In this document: in pieces, positions 33,310 through 41,447 of the stretch | Position numbering within the stretch: the stretch's first letter is position 1 | Layout: each line of letters begins with the position of its first letter | Assembly: GCA_963778225.1 (NCBI GenBank) | Contig: CAVZTR010000010.1 | Coordinates: 62,001-126,000 of the forward strand | Direction: 5' to 3' | Length of the DNA stretch: 64,000 bases | Origin: JAGVSR01 sp963778225 | GTDB lineage: Bacteria; Pseudomonadota; Alphaproteobacteria; Rhizobiales; Hyphomicrobiaceae | Position numbers and translations under genes: made by a program | Notes under the pieces: generated by a model | Told to the model about the DNA's origin: nothing | Seen by the model: the letters and a program-made list of their open reading frames with translations, nothing else | Databases searched by the model: none

Positions 33310-33702
33310 ATGAAGCTGCTGGTCCTTGTCTCGGCGGGCGGCGCCATCGGAGCGGCGCTCCGCTTCCTCACCTACCAGGCGTTCGCAGGTTATGCTGTCG
33401 CTCGTGGCGGCCCGATCTTCCCGTGGGCGACACTCACAGTGAATGCCGTGGGCTCGTTCCTCATGGGGCTTGCCGTGGTGACGATCCTCGAACGCTTCGA
33501 CGGCTCGCCTGAATTACGCGCCTTCATCATGGCCGGCATCCTCGGCGGCTTCACGACGTTTTCGGCATTCTCTCTCGATGCCGCCGACCTATACGCCAAC
33601 CGCTCGCTGGAAGCCGTCGCGGCCTATATCGCCGGCTCGGTTGTCCTCTCGATTGCGGGCCTCATCGCCGGCATGGCCCTCGCGCGCTGGACGCTCACAT
33701 GA
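33310..33702 (+). CDS. crcB: Fluoride efflux channel CrcB/Fluc
   Basis: A 130-residue protein with four membrane helices that forms a dual-topology fluoride channel. Family motifs are GGAIGAALRF near the start, WATLTVNAVGSFLMG in helix 2 and GILGGFTTFSAFSLD in helix 3, with the Phe pair and Asn that line the pore. ATG 33310 is chosen over an in-frame GTG ten codons upstream because the likely transcript begins between them. The stop overlaps the next gene (ATGA). Confidence 0.93.
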   Translation: MKLLVLVSAGGAIGAALRFLTYQAFAGYAVARGGPIFPWATLTVNAVGSFLMGLAVVTILERFDGSPELRAFIMAGILGGFTTFSAFSLDAADLYANRSLEAVAAYIAGSVVLSIAGLIAGMALARWTLT

Positions 33703-34733
33703 CCCCGACCAAAGACACGACCAAAGAAAAGATCGCCAACCCGAAAGTGGAGACGATCACCGTTGCCGCCGTCGAGAGCGAAATGCGTCTCGACCGCTGG
33801 TTCCGCATCCATTTCCCCGAACTCGGCTACAGCTATCTGCAAAAGCTTCTGCGCTCCGGTCAGGTCCGCGTCGACAGCAAGCGCGCGCAAGCCAACGATC
33901 GTCTGAGCGAAGGCCAGGAGATCCGCGTTCCCGCGATCATTCGCCAGCCAAAGGTGTCCAAGCCCGGCCTCAAAGCGCCGCCCGGTGTCTCGAAAGGCGA
34001 TCGCGACATCATCGAAAAAATGATCCTGTTCGAGGACGACGACGTGCTCGTGCTCAACAAGCCTGCCGGGATTGCCGTCCAGGGCGGCACCGGAACCAAG
34101 CGCCACATCGATGGCATGCTGGCCGGCATGGCGGATCGCTTCGGCGGCGAACGTCCGCGCCTCGTCCACCGCCTCGACCGCGATACCTCCGGCGTCCTCC
34201 TTGTCGCAAAAACTCGAAACGCCGCCGCCAAGCTCGGCCGCACCTTCCAGACACGATCAGCGGCGAAAACCTACTGGGCGCTCGTGAAGGGCGTGCCGAA
34301 TCCTGTCCAGGGCAAGGTCGAAGCGGCCCTCGTCAAAGCCACCGGTCCCGATGGTGACCGCGTGCGCAAGGCCGAACCCGGCGAGCAGAAAGAAGCCATG
34401 CACGCCACCACGCATTATTCGGTCATCGATCGTGTCGGACGCAAGGCGGCGTGGGTCTCATTGAAGCCAGTCACAGGCCGCCAGCACCAGTTGCGCGCCC
34501 ACATGTCGATTATCGGCCATCCGATTGTCGGGGACCCCAAGTACGAAGGCGGCATGGAATTGCCCGCGGAGAACATGGAGGGCAAGCTTCACCTCCACGC
34601 GCGCCGCCTCATCATTCCCCATCCGTCAGGACGAGGAAAAATCGACGTCACCGCGCCGCTTCCTCCCCATATGCTTCGCACCTGGGACCTTTTGGGATTG
34701 GACAGCAGCAGGTATTCTGCGGGCGAAGAGTGA
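33699..34733 (+). CDS. RluC-type 23S rRNA pseudouridine synthase
   Basis: A 344-residue RluA-superfamily enzyme. An S4 RNA-binding domain (about 28-92, MRLDRWFRIHFPELGYSYLQ) is followed by the catalytic domain with the nucleophile Asp160 in HRLDRDTSGVLLVAK and VTGRQHQLRAHM further on. By domain order and length it fits RluC, which modifies 23S rRNA positions 955/2504/2580 in E. coli, but RluD-like specificity cannot be excluded. Its start overlaps the crcB stop by 4 bases. The first 20 residues are polar and poorly conserved. Confidence 0.9.
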   Translation: MTPTKDTTKEKIANPKVETITVAAVESEMRLDRWFRIHFPELGYSYLQKLLRSGQVRVDSKRAQANDRLSEGQEIRVPAIIRQPKVSKPGLKAPPGVSKGDRDIIEKMILFEDDDVLVLNKPAGIAVQGGTGTKRHIDGMLAGMADRFGGERPRLVHRLDRDTSGVLLVAKTRNAAAKLGRTFQTRSAAKTYWALVKGVPNPVQGKVEAALVKATGPDGDRVRKAEPGEQKEAMHATTHYSVIDRVGRKAAWVSLKPVTGRQHQLRAHMSIIGHPIVGDPKYEGGMELPAENMEGKLHLHARRLIIPHPSGRGKIDVTAPLPPHMLRTWDLLGLDSSRYSAGEE

Positions 34734-34752
34734 TCGGCGGCAGGAACAATTT

Positions 34753-35022
34753 ATGACAGATCTCATTCCCCTTATCGTCAACTGGCTGCCGATCCTCGTC
34801 TTGATTGGCGTCTTCATCTATTTCGCCCAACGCAGCCAGAGCGTCTACACCGGCCGCAGCGGCAAGACGCACGGCGAGATGCTGGAAGAGTACATCGTCG
34901 AGATGAAGCGGCAGAACGATCTCATTGAAAAGGTCGTGCAGGATCAGGAAGCCCGCTTGCAGCGCCTTGAGACCACGAAGCGGTCGTCATCCGGCGGCAG
35001 CGGTGGCGGCGGATCGCGCTGA
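34753..35022 (+). CDS. Small membrane protein with coiled-coil tail
   Basis: An 89-residue protein with no family I recognise. One membrane helix (about 4-25, LIPLIVNWLPILVLIGVFIY) is followed by a helical, charged region likely to form a coiled coil (EMLEEYIVEMKRQNDLIEKV) and a flexible Ser/Gly tail (SSSGGSGGGGSR). ATG 34753 follows AGGAAC; the frame is open further upstream, but that part overlaps the pseudouridine synthase gene. The stop overlaps the next gene by one base (TGATG). Confidence 0.8.
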   Translation: MTDLIPLIVNWLPILVLIGVFIYFAQRSQSVYTGRSGKTHGEMLEEYIVEMKRQNDLIEKVVQDQEARLQRLETTKRSSSGGSGGGGSR

Positions 35023-35267
35023 TGACGGGTGACGTGATGTCCATCGCGCTGTTCGTGCTCTTTGTCGCCGGCGCGGCGGCGATCCCGCTGTTCGTGTTGC
35101 GCGAGAGCGCACGGCAGACGCGCGGCACGTTCGGCAGGCCCTATGGCAACGTCGTCACCGACACGATGCAAGAGCGCACCCGCCGATCTGATCTTCTGCT
35201 GCGTCTGGTCGAAGCGCGCGAGACGCGCATCGCCCGCCTCGAACGTCGCCTGGAGAGCGGCCGTTGA
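35022..35267 (+). CDS. Second small membrane/coiled-coil protein
   Basis: An 81-residue protein with one membrane helix (about 6-27, MSIALFVLFVAGAAAIPLFV) and an Arg/Glu-rich helical tail (RRSDLLLRLVEARETRIARL). It has the same layout as the preceding protein, with weak similarity at the start of the coiled coil. It overlaps its neighbours at both ends (TGATG before, TTGA after), so the pair and the HAD phosphatase form one translational unit. Function is unknown; the pair may form a hetero-oligomer at the membrane. Confidence 0.75.
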   Translation: MTGDVMSIALFVLFVAGAAAIPLFVLRESARQTRGTFGRPYGNVVTDTMQERTRRSDLLLRLVEARETRIARLERRLESGR

Positions 35268-35938
35268 AACTCGTCGTATTCGATTGCGATGGCACGCTCG
35301 TCGATAGCCAGCACATGATCGTTGCCGCGATGGAACGGGCCTTCGCGACCTTCGGTCTGCCGGCACCGGGACGCACCGACATCCTGTCCGTCGTCGGGCT
35401 GTCGCTGGAGCAGGCCGTTCGCCGTTTGACGCCCATGGCCAAGGCCGCCGACGTCACGGCGCTGGCTGAAGCCTACAAAAGTGCGTTTGGCGAACTGCGG
35501 CGAGACAAGGCACACGAAGAGCCCCTTTATCCCGGCATACGCGAAACCTTGCAGACACTCGCTAGCGAACCGGATGTCCTGCTCGGCGTTGCCACCGGCA
35601 AAAGCCGCCGCGGGCTCGCAGCCGTGCTGGAGCGGGAAGGGCTCACCAATATGTTCGTCACCCTGCAGACGGCAGACACGAACCCGTCGAAGCCGCATCC
35701 CGGAATGCTGCTCGCGGCGATGGCCGAAGCCGGCGCTGAACCGCATCGGACGCTGATGGTCGGCGACACCACCTACGATGTCGCCATGGGCCGCGATGCC
35801 GGTGCCCGCGCGATCGGCGTGGCCTGGGGCTATCATCCCGCCAGCGAACTCGAAGCCGCCGGCGCGCACCGGGTTCTGAAAGATAGTCTCGGCCTCTCGG
35901 ATGGGCTTAAACTGGCGCTACAGGAACTCGACCCATGA
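35264..35938 (+). CDS. HAD-IA family phosphatase (phosphoglycolate phosphatase-like)
   Basis: A 224-residue haloacid-dehalogenase-type phosphatase. Motif I is FDCDGTLVDS with nucleophile Asp7 and acid Asp9, motif II Thr lies in GVATGKSRRGL, motif III Lys in PSKPHPGML, and motif IV is VGDTTYDVAMG. The small helical cap between motifs I and II marks subfamily IA. It starts with TTG overlapping the upstream stop; no other start fits because motif I begins at residue 5. The stop overlaps the ATP12 gene (ATGA). Its substrate cannot be deduced. Confidence 0.88.
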   Translation: MKLVVFDCDGTLVDSQHMIVAAMERAFATFGLPAPGRTDILSVVGLSLEQAVRRLTPMAKAADVTALAEAYKSAFGELRRDKAHEEPLYPGIRETLQTLASEPDVLLGVATGKSRRGLAAVLEREGLTNMFVTLQTADTNPSKPHPGMLLAAMAEAGAEPHRTLMVGDTTYDVAMGRDAGARAIGVAWGYHPASELEAAGAHRVLKDSLGLSDGLKLALQELDP

Positions 35939-36729
35939 GCGCGTCCGACAACAACGACAACCACAACGACGGCAAAATCAGTTCCGGCGGTCCCAAACAG
36001 AACATTAAGGATAGTTTGCGCCCGCCCCTGCCCAAGCGGTTCTACAAGGAGGCCGAGCGCGTCCCTTGCGCCGATGGCTCAGGCTTCGAAATTCGTCTCG
36101 ATGGTCGTCCGTTGCGCACACCCCTGAAGCGCATCCTCGTCATCCCCGATGAAGCCTTTGCCGATCTCGTCCTCTCCGAGTGGCGCGCGCAATCTGCCGT
36201 CATCGATCCATCTTCGATGCCGGCAACGCGCCTCGCCAACAGCGCCGTCGATACGGTCGCCGATAACCGCGAAGCCGTCGCCGCCGAGATCGTCGCGTAC
36301 GCCGGCAGCGATCTGCTCTGCTATCGCGCGTCCGGCCCCGCAACCCTCGTCGCCCGGCAGAACGAAGTCTGGGACCCCATCCTGCAAGGTGTGGAAGCGT
36401 CCATTGCTGCGCGCTTCATTCGCGCCGAGGGCGTGATGCATGTGGACCAGCCGGCCCTCGTCTTTGAACGTGTAGCCGCCGCGATCGCGGAACTGCCTGA
36501 CTTGCAGCTCGCCGCTCTTCAGCTTGTGACCACACTGACCGGCTCCGCCGTGCTCGCGATCGCACTCGCAAAGCGCATGGTGACGGCTGACGCCGTTTGG
36601 GCCGCCGCGCATCTGGACGAAGATTGGCAAATCGAACAATGGGGTCCCGACGAGGACGCCGAAGTGCGCCGCGCCGTCCACGAACGCGATTTTCGCGCGG
36701 CCGCCGCCGCACTCGATGCATTGAATTAA
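35935..36729 (+). CDS. ATP12-family F1 ATP synthase assembly chaperone
   Basis: A 264-residue ATP12-type protein. In mitochondria ATP12 holds the F1 alpha subunit during assembly, and this family is shared with Alphaproteobacteria. Conserved parts are RFYKEAERVPCADGSGFEIR, LDGRPLRTPLKRILVIP and SDLLCYRASGPATLVARQ. The first 30 residues are Asn/Asp/Lys-rich and probably disordered. It overlaps the HAD gene by 4 bases. In several related genomes the order rluC-HAD-ATP12 is kept, which supports the assignment. Confidence 0.92.
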   Translation: MSASDNNDNHNDGKISSGGPKQNIKDSLRPPLPKRFYKEAERVPCADGSGFEIRLDGRPLRTPLKRILVIPDEAFADLVLSEWRAQSAVIDPSSMPATRLANSAVDTVADNREAVAAEIVAYAGSDLLCYRASGPATLVARQNEVWDPILQGVEASIAARFIRAEGVMHVDQPALVFERVAAAIAELPDLQLAALQLVTTLTGSAVLAIALAKRMVTADAVWAAAHLDEDWQIEQWGPDEDAEVRRAVHERDFRAAAAALDALN

Positions 36730-36785
36730 ATTAGAACAAGATTAGGCCGGACTTTTGAGCGCTTCCTCAATGGCCGGACTGTAGG

Positions 36786-37520
36786 GTGGCTGAGCCTTGT
36801 CCCAACGCCAAACCCAGCCAATCCAGTCCCATGCACCTTCCCCCTCTCGTCCAGCAAAACGCTTGCCGCGACCGCTTCTTCAGCGCGATCTCCCTGTCGC
36901 GCCGCGTCTATGGCGTGCAGGGCGAGCAGGGGTTGGCCCGGCGGGAATCGCGGCGTATGCGAGGCCGGGATGTCTGCCTGTTCTGGTCGGACGAGGCCAC
37001 CGCAGCGCGCTGGGCGCACTCCGTGGCCTCCAACCCGCGCATCAAGGATTTCAGCCTGACCGAAATGCTGGCGAGCGTTTTGCCGGGTCTTGCTCAGCAC
37101 CGGCGCCTCGTCGGCCTCGACTGGCTCGGCGACGAGGTCATCGTCGAACTCGATCCCATGGATTTCGCCGAGCGCCTTCGCATCGCCTGTCTCGATGCCT
37201 TCGTCCGCTCCGTCGAACAGATGGACGCGGTGTTCACCATCGAAGGTCCATACGGGCCCGCACTTCTGCGCTCCCAGACCAAACCCGAAGGCTTGGTTTT
37301 GCCCTGCTGGGCCAATCCCGGTGAAGCCTACAGCCGCCTTGAGGGCCCCTGGCGCGACATGCTGGTCATCAAGACCCCGCTAAGCGACTTCATCGGCGAA
37401 CGCCTCGCATGGCTGAGCCGCAAGGGCCACCTCGTTGGCCCTGACTACCAGGACGGCCCCGGAGCCTTGGAAATGCAACCGGCCGATATCAGGGCCTGCT
37501 TCCGCCGCGCAGCCGCCTGA
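36786..37520 (+). CDS. Tandem DUF2750 protein
   Basis: A 244-residue protein made of two copies of the DUF2750 fold, a family of unknown function. The first copy (about 25-125) reads RFFSAISLSRRVYGVQGE ... CLFWSDEATAARWA ... LVGLDW; the second (about 133-240) reads AFVRSVEQMDAVFTIEGPYG ... LPCWANPGEAYSRL ... LVGPDYQDG. The start may be GTG 36786 or ATG 36831; the first copy is complete with either. It stands alone between ATP12 and pccB. Confidence 0.8.
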   Translation: MAEPCPNAKPSQSSPMHLPPLVQQNACRDRFFSAISLSRRVYGVQGEQGLARRESRRMRGRDVCLFWSDEATAARWAHSVASNPRIKDFSLTEMLASVLPGLAQHRRLVGLDWLGDEVIVELDPMDFAERLRIACLDAFVRSVEQMDAVFTIEGPYGPALLRSQTKPEGLVLPCWANPGEAYSRLEGPWRDMLVIKTPLSDFIGERLAWLSRKGHLVGPDYQDGPGALEMQPADIRACFRRAAA

Positions 37521-37550
37521 GCGGGCTTGATCAGACCCCACGTGTCGCGG

Positions 37551-37605
37551 TTGCGCTCCGCAACTGCCGTGCTATGGAACCCCGGATTTCATATAACTCC
37601 GGGTT
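37551..37605 (+). promoter_or_regulatory. Candidate pccB promoter and start-site hairpin
   Basis: TTGCGC (37551-37556) and the extended -10 TGCTATGGA (-10 hexamer 37573-37578) are 16 bases apart. An inverted repeat AACCCCGGA / TCCGGGTT (37579-37605, one bulge) begins right after the -10 box, so it would sit at the very 5' end of the transcript. The roles of both are inferred from position. Confidence 0.4.
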
Positions 37606-37631
37606 CATCCCTCCAGCACGGTGGAACATCC

Positions 37632-39164
37632 ATGAAGGACGTCATCGAAGAGCTCCAGCGCCGCCGCGACAATGCCCGCTTGGGCGGTGGCAAGCCCCGT
37701 ATCGATGCCCAGCATGCGAAAGGCAAGCTGACCGCCCGCGAACGCATCGAACTCCTGATGGATGAGAATTCCTTCGAAGAGTTCGACACCTTCGTCGAGC
37801 ACCGCTGCTCCGAATTCGGCATGGAGAAAAACAAGACGCCCGGCGACGGCGTCGTCACCGGCTGGGGCACGATCAACGGCCGCGTCGTCTATGTCTTCGC
37901 GAAGGATTTCACCGTGCTTGGCGGTTCGCTCTCCGAGAGCCACGCCCGCAAGATGACCAAGATCCAGGACATGGCGCTCAAGAACCGCGCCCCGATCATC
38001 GGCCTCTTCGACGCTGGCGGCGCGCGCATTCAGGAAGGCGTAGATGCCCTCGGCGGCTACGGCGAGGTGTTCCAGCGCAACGTCCTGGCCTCGGGCGTCA
38101 TCCCGCAGATCTCCGTCATTATGGGCCCGTGCGCGGGTGGCGACGTCTATTCGCCCGCCATGACCGACTTCATCTTCATGGTGAAGGATACGAGCTACAT
38201 GTTCGTCACCGGTCCCGACGTCGTCAAAACCGTGACCAATGAAAGCGTAACGGCGGAAGAACTGGGCGGCGCCAAGGTTCACACCAGCAAGTCCTCGATT
38301 GCCGACGGTGCCTATGAGAACGATCTCGAGACGCTGCTGCAGATGCGCCGTCTCATGGATTTTCTGCCCTCCAACAACCGTGCCGGCGTGCCCGTCCTCC
38401 CCACGCCCGACAGCCCCGATCGCGAAGACAAATCGCTCGACACCCTGATCCCGGATAACCCGAATAAGCCCTACGACATGAAGGAGCTGATCCTCAAAGT
38501 CGTGGACGAGGCCGACTTCTTCGAGATCCAGGAGAATTACGCCAAGAACATCATCGTCGGGTTCGCCCGCATGGAAGGCCACACCGTCGGCATCGTCGCC
38601 AATCAGCCGATGGTGCTCGCCGGCGTTCTCGACAGCGACGCATCGCGCAAAGCCGCCCGCTTCGTGCGCTTCTGCGACTGTTTCGAAATCCCGATCGTGA
38701 CCTTCGTCGACGTTCCGGGCTTCCTGCCAGGCACGGCGCAGGAATACGGCGGCCTCATCAAGCACGGCGCCAAGCTGCTGTTTGCCTTCGCCGAGGCGAC
38801 CGTTCCCAAGATCACGATCATCACGCGCAAGGGCTACGGCGGCGCCTACGTCGTGATGAGCTCCAAGCACATCCGCGGCGATATCAATTACGCTTGGCCG
38901 ACATCGGAAATCGCGGTCATGGGCGCCAAAGGCGCAGCGGAAATCATCCACCGTGCCGACGCAAGCGACCCCGATAAGATTGCGGCCCGCATCGAAGAGT
39001 ATAAAGCCCGTTTCGCCAATCCCTTCGTCGCCGCCGAACGCGGTTACATCGACGAAGTGATCCTGCCGCACGGCACGCGCCGCCGCATCTGCCGCGGCCT
39101 CAACATGCTGCGCAACAAGACCCTCGAAAACCCCTGGAAGAAGCACGACAACATTCCGCTGTAG
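37632..39164 (+). CDS. pccB: Propionyl-CoA carboxylase beta subunit (carboxyltransferase)
   Basis: A 510-residue carboxyltransferase, the usual PccB length. It transfers carboxyl from biotin to propionyl-CoA, giving methylmalonyl-CoA. The two oxyanion-hole regions are seen as LFDAGGARIQEGVDALGGYG and RKGYGGAYVVMSSKHIRGD. ATG 37632 is chosen as start because MKDVIEELQRRR is the family N-terminus; 35 upstream codons are open but are not protein-like. The alpha subunit gene pccA is 15 kb downstream on the same strand rather than next to it. It ends at a strong terminator. Confidence 0.95.
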   Translation: MKDVIEELQRRRDNARLGGGKPRIDAQHAKGKLTARERIELLMDENSFEEFDTFVEHRCSEFGMEKNKTPGDGVVTGWGTINGRVVYVFAKDFTVLGGSLSESHARKMTKIQDMALKNRAPIIGLFDAGGARIQEGVDALGGYGEVFQRNVLASGVIPQISVIMGPCAGGDVYSPAMTDFIFMVKDTSYMFVTGPDVVKTVTNESVTAEELGGAKVHTSKSSIADGAYENDLETLLQMRRLMDFLPSNNRAGVPVLPTPDSPDREDKSLDTLIPDNPNKPYDMKELILKVVDEADFFEIQENYAKNIIVGFARMEGHTVGIVANQPMVLAGVLDSDASRKAARFVRFCDCFEIPIVTFVDVPGFLPGTAQEYGGLIKHGAKLLFAFAEATVPKITIITRKGYGGAYVVMSSKHIRGDINYAWPTSEIAVMGAKGAAEIIHRADASDPDKIAARIEEYKARFANPFVAAERGYIDEVILPHGTRRRICRGLNMLRNKTLENPWKKHDNIPL

Positions 39165-39232
39165 TCTCGCTCACTGGCTGCTGTGCCGCTCGCTGCGCGA
39201 CCGGGCAGCTGTCCGCGGGGCGCAAAGTGCAG

Positions 39233-39261
39233 AAAGGCCGATCGCAACGATCGGCCTTTTT
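39233..39261 (+). terminator. Intrinsic terminator after pccB
   Basis: AAAGGCCGATCG and CGATCGGCCTTT form a 12-bp stem with a CAA loop, followed by TTTTTGTTT. It isolates pccB from the SUKH gene downstream. Confidence 0.88.
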
Positions 39262-39329
39262 GTTTGCCGCTTTCCGGCCATCGGAATCGCGCATGACGAT
39301 TGCCCAATCACCGACGCCGGAAGCAACGC

Positions 39330-39839
39330 ATGACCCTCGACGAATTTCGCGCCTATCTCGCCAGGCCCGGCACACCGCTGTCTGAAGCCGACATCGTCGC
39401 GTTCGAAAAAGAAATCGGGATCGGCCTGCCCGATGATTACCGCGCGTTCCTTCAAGCCGTGAATGGCGGCTGGGTCGGTGGTGCGCTGCTCATCAGCGGC
39501 GCGACCGCGGATGGCGAACCGATCGATAGCGATCTCCACCACATCGGCGGCCTGCGCGCCGAACCGCACATGGACCTGCGCAGTCAGCGATCGACCTACC
39601 AGGATTGGCTCGCCCGCATTCCGCGCGAACTCATCTGGATCATGGACGACAGCACCGGCAATGCGATCTGCTTAGGGATCGCAGGTGACGCGCGCGGCAA
39701 GGTCTACTTTTGGGACCAAGAGCGCGAGCCCGATCTCGACGAGACCGACGGCACCATCGAAGGCATGGGCAACATCAGCCTGATCGCCCATTCGTTCGCT
39801 TCGTTTTTTTCAGGCTTGCAGTTGGCCACCCGCGTCTAG
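39330..39839 (+). CDS. SMI1/KNR4 (SUKH) family protein, possible orphan immunity protein
   Basis: A 169-residue protein with the SUKH-fold signature: an N-terminal helix LSEADIVAFEKEIGIGLPDD followed by YRAFLQAVNGGW, then a region of acidic beta strands. Many SUKH proteins neutralise toxins of contact-dependent or polymorphic systems, but no toxin gene is adjacent. A TTG ten codons upstream is in frame; ATG 39330 is preferred because it follows CCGGAAGC. It lies between the pccB terminator and a convergent J-domain gene. Its substrate or partner is unknown. Confidence 0.8.
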   Translation: MTLDEFRAYLARPGTPLSEADIVAFEKEIGIGLPDDYRAFLQAVNGGWVGGALLISGATADGEPIDSDLHHIGGLRAEPHMDLRSQRSTYQDWLARIPRELIWIMDDSTGNAICLGIAGDARGKVYFWDQEREPDLDETDGTIEGMGNISLIAHSFASFFSGLQLATRV

Positions 39840-39853
39840 GCCTCGCCGCACGT

Positions 39854-40339
39854 TCAAGCAGCGCGGCCGCCGCTCGCCGCCGAGCGGAGCGTGCGGAAGG
39901 CGACGTTCACTTCCTTCGTCATGGCGACGAGGTACGCGCGCACCTCATCTGGCAACTCGACGCTCTCGAACTTGTCGGGATGATAGAGTTTCGTCATCCG
40001 ATGGTAGGCGGCGCGGATTTCGTCCCATGGTGCGCCCTTCTGCACGCCGAGGATCCGATGCGGATCGAAATTCGAGGCGTCCGGCAACGGCAGGTTCAAC
40101 GCCCGCGCGCGCTGGGTGGGGATGACCTTCACCGACGTGATCTCTGCCTTGGCAACGAACTGCGCCTCGCCCTCGAAACAATCGACAAACAGAAACTTCT
40201 CGTCACCATCGAGCAGCCGGTGCAGCGGCTTACCCTTGCCCAAGGCGGCCCGGCCGGTGATCGTCGCGCCGCCCGCCAGTCCGACTTCAATCGCGACCGT
40301 CGGATCGTTCGCATTGTCGACGCGGTTGCGCTCGAACAT
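39854..40339 (-). CDS. J-domain protein with N-terminal beta domain
   Basis: A 161-residue protein on the minus strand. The first 90 residues form a beta-rich domain without a family I recognise (TVAIEVGLAGGATITGRAAL). The C-terminal 70 residues are a J domain, DPHRILGVQKGAPWDEIRAA then YHPDKF with the HPD motif near residue 120, which activates an Hsp70. ATG 40339 is chosen because GAGGG precedes it by about 10 bases; two upstream ATGs (40378, 40375) lack this. It probably directs DnaK to a specific client. Confidence 0.82.
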   Translation of the reverse strand: MFERNRVDNANDPTVAIEVGLAGGATITGRAALGKGKPLHRLLDGDEKFLFVDCFEGEAQFVAKAEITSVKVIPTQRARALNLPLPDASNFDPHRILGVQKGAPWDEIRAAYHRMTKLYHPDKFESVELPDEVRAYLVAMTKEVNVAFRTLRSAASGGRAA

Positions 40340-40431
40340 CGGATGCCTGCCCTCTGAAAGCCAAGGTGCCGGCATCATGACGGGGCAGCGTTAAAGACCC
40401 GTGCACGGTCGCAGACGCAACATGGACCCGA

Positions 40432-41280
40432 TCAAACGGCGATATTGTCGATGAGGCGGGTCGATCCAAGCCACGCCGCTCCCAGCACCCGTCCCGGCCG
40501 CCCCGACTTGGGCGCGAACGGCTCCAACGTCTCGGCATCCCTGACGGTCAGATAATCGACCTTGGCAAAACCCGCCTGCAGAAGGTCGTGCGTCGCGACA
40601 TCGATCGCTTTGTTGACGAGCCCGCCCTTGGCCGCAATGGCCGCGAGGCCCTTGATGGCGCGGTGCAGGGCAGGGGCAGCCGCCCGCTCGTCGGCCGTCA
40701 GGTAGGCGTTGCGCGATGAGCGCGCGAGGCCGTCACGTTCCCGCGACGTGGGCGCTGCGACAATCCTCAGCGGCAAATTCAAATCGCGCACCAGCTGACG
40801 GATCACGCAGAGCTGCTGGTAATCCTTCTCGCCGAAAATCGCGATATCCGGCGTCACCTGCGAGAAGAGCTTGGTGCAGACGGTCGCCACCCCGGCGAAA
40901 TGATGTGGCCGGAATTCTCCTTCGAGCGGCAGCGCAGCGCCCTTCGGCACGACGGTCGTCGCAAAGCCCTCCGGATACATGTCTTCGGCAGTCGGCGCCC
41001 AGATCAGATCGGCCCCGGCAAAGCCGAGTTTCTTGGCGTCCCCAGCCTCGTCGCGCGGGTACCGCGATAGATCCTCCGTTGGCCCGAACTGAGTCGGATT
41101 GACGAAGATCGACACGACCACCCGGTCCGACTTGCGCTTGCCGAGCGTCACCAGCGTCAGGTGACCATCGTGCAGCGCACCCATTGTCGGCACGAGTGAC
41201 ACACTTTCTCCCGCCCCCCGCCATTTCTGAACAGCTGATCGCAAAGCCTTGACGGTGCGGACAATCCGGGGCGGAGCCAT
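40432..41280 (-). CDS. panC: Pantothenate synthetase
   Basis: A 282-residue enzyme that joins pantoate and beta-alanine using ATP, the last step of vitamin B5 synthesis. The ATP-binding motif PTMGALHDGHLTLV (HxGH type), FVNPTQFGPTEDLSRYPRD and FGEKDYQQL are intact. ATG 41280 has GAGG upstream; a TTG four codons earlier is less likely. panB, its usual partner, is not adjacent. It is divergent from putA, with 167 bases between the two starts. Confidence 0.97.
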   Translation of the reverse strand: MAPPRIVRTVKALRSAVQKWRGAGESVSLVPTMGALHDGHLTLVTLGKRKSDRVVVSIFVNPTQFGPTEDLSRYPRDEAGDAKKLGFAGADLIWAPTAEDMYPEGFATTVVPKGAALPLEGEFRPHHFAGVATVCTKLFSQVTPDIAIFGEKDYQQLCVIRQLVRDLNLPLRIVAAPTSRERDGLARSSRNAYLTADERAAAPALHRAIKGLAAIAAKGGLVNKAIDVATHDLLQAGFAKVDYLTVRDAETLEPFAPKSGRPGRVLGAAWLGSTRLIDNIAV

Positions 41281-41375
41281 GGGTGACCTCAAGCGGCCAC
41301 TGTGGCCGACGCGCCGGGCACAGAACCGGTCCCCAGGAAAGCAGTCAAGGGGCGATTGAAGTTCCGCCTTGCGTC

Positions 41376-41404
41376 GTCAACGGCGCGCGCCGATCTGCTA
41401 TTCT
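41376..41404 (+). promoter_or_regulatory. Candidate putA promoter
   Basis: TGCTATTCT (41396-41404) is an extended -10 element; a poor -35 (GTCAAC, 41376-41381) lies 17 bases upstream. It lies in the 167-base gap between panC and putA. No clear operator was found; because this PutA lacks the DNA-binding domain, control must come from another regulator. Confidence 0.35.
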
Positions 41405-41447
41405 AGTATCGGAAATCGAATTGCCGGGACGACGAACGGACAAGGCC

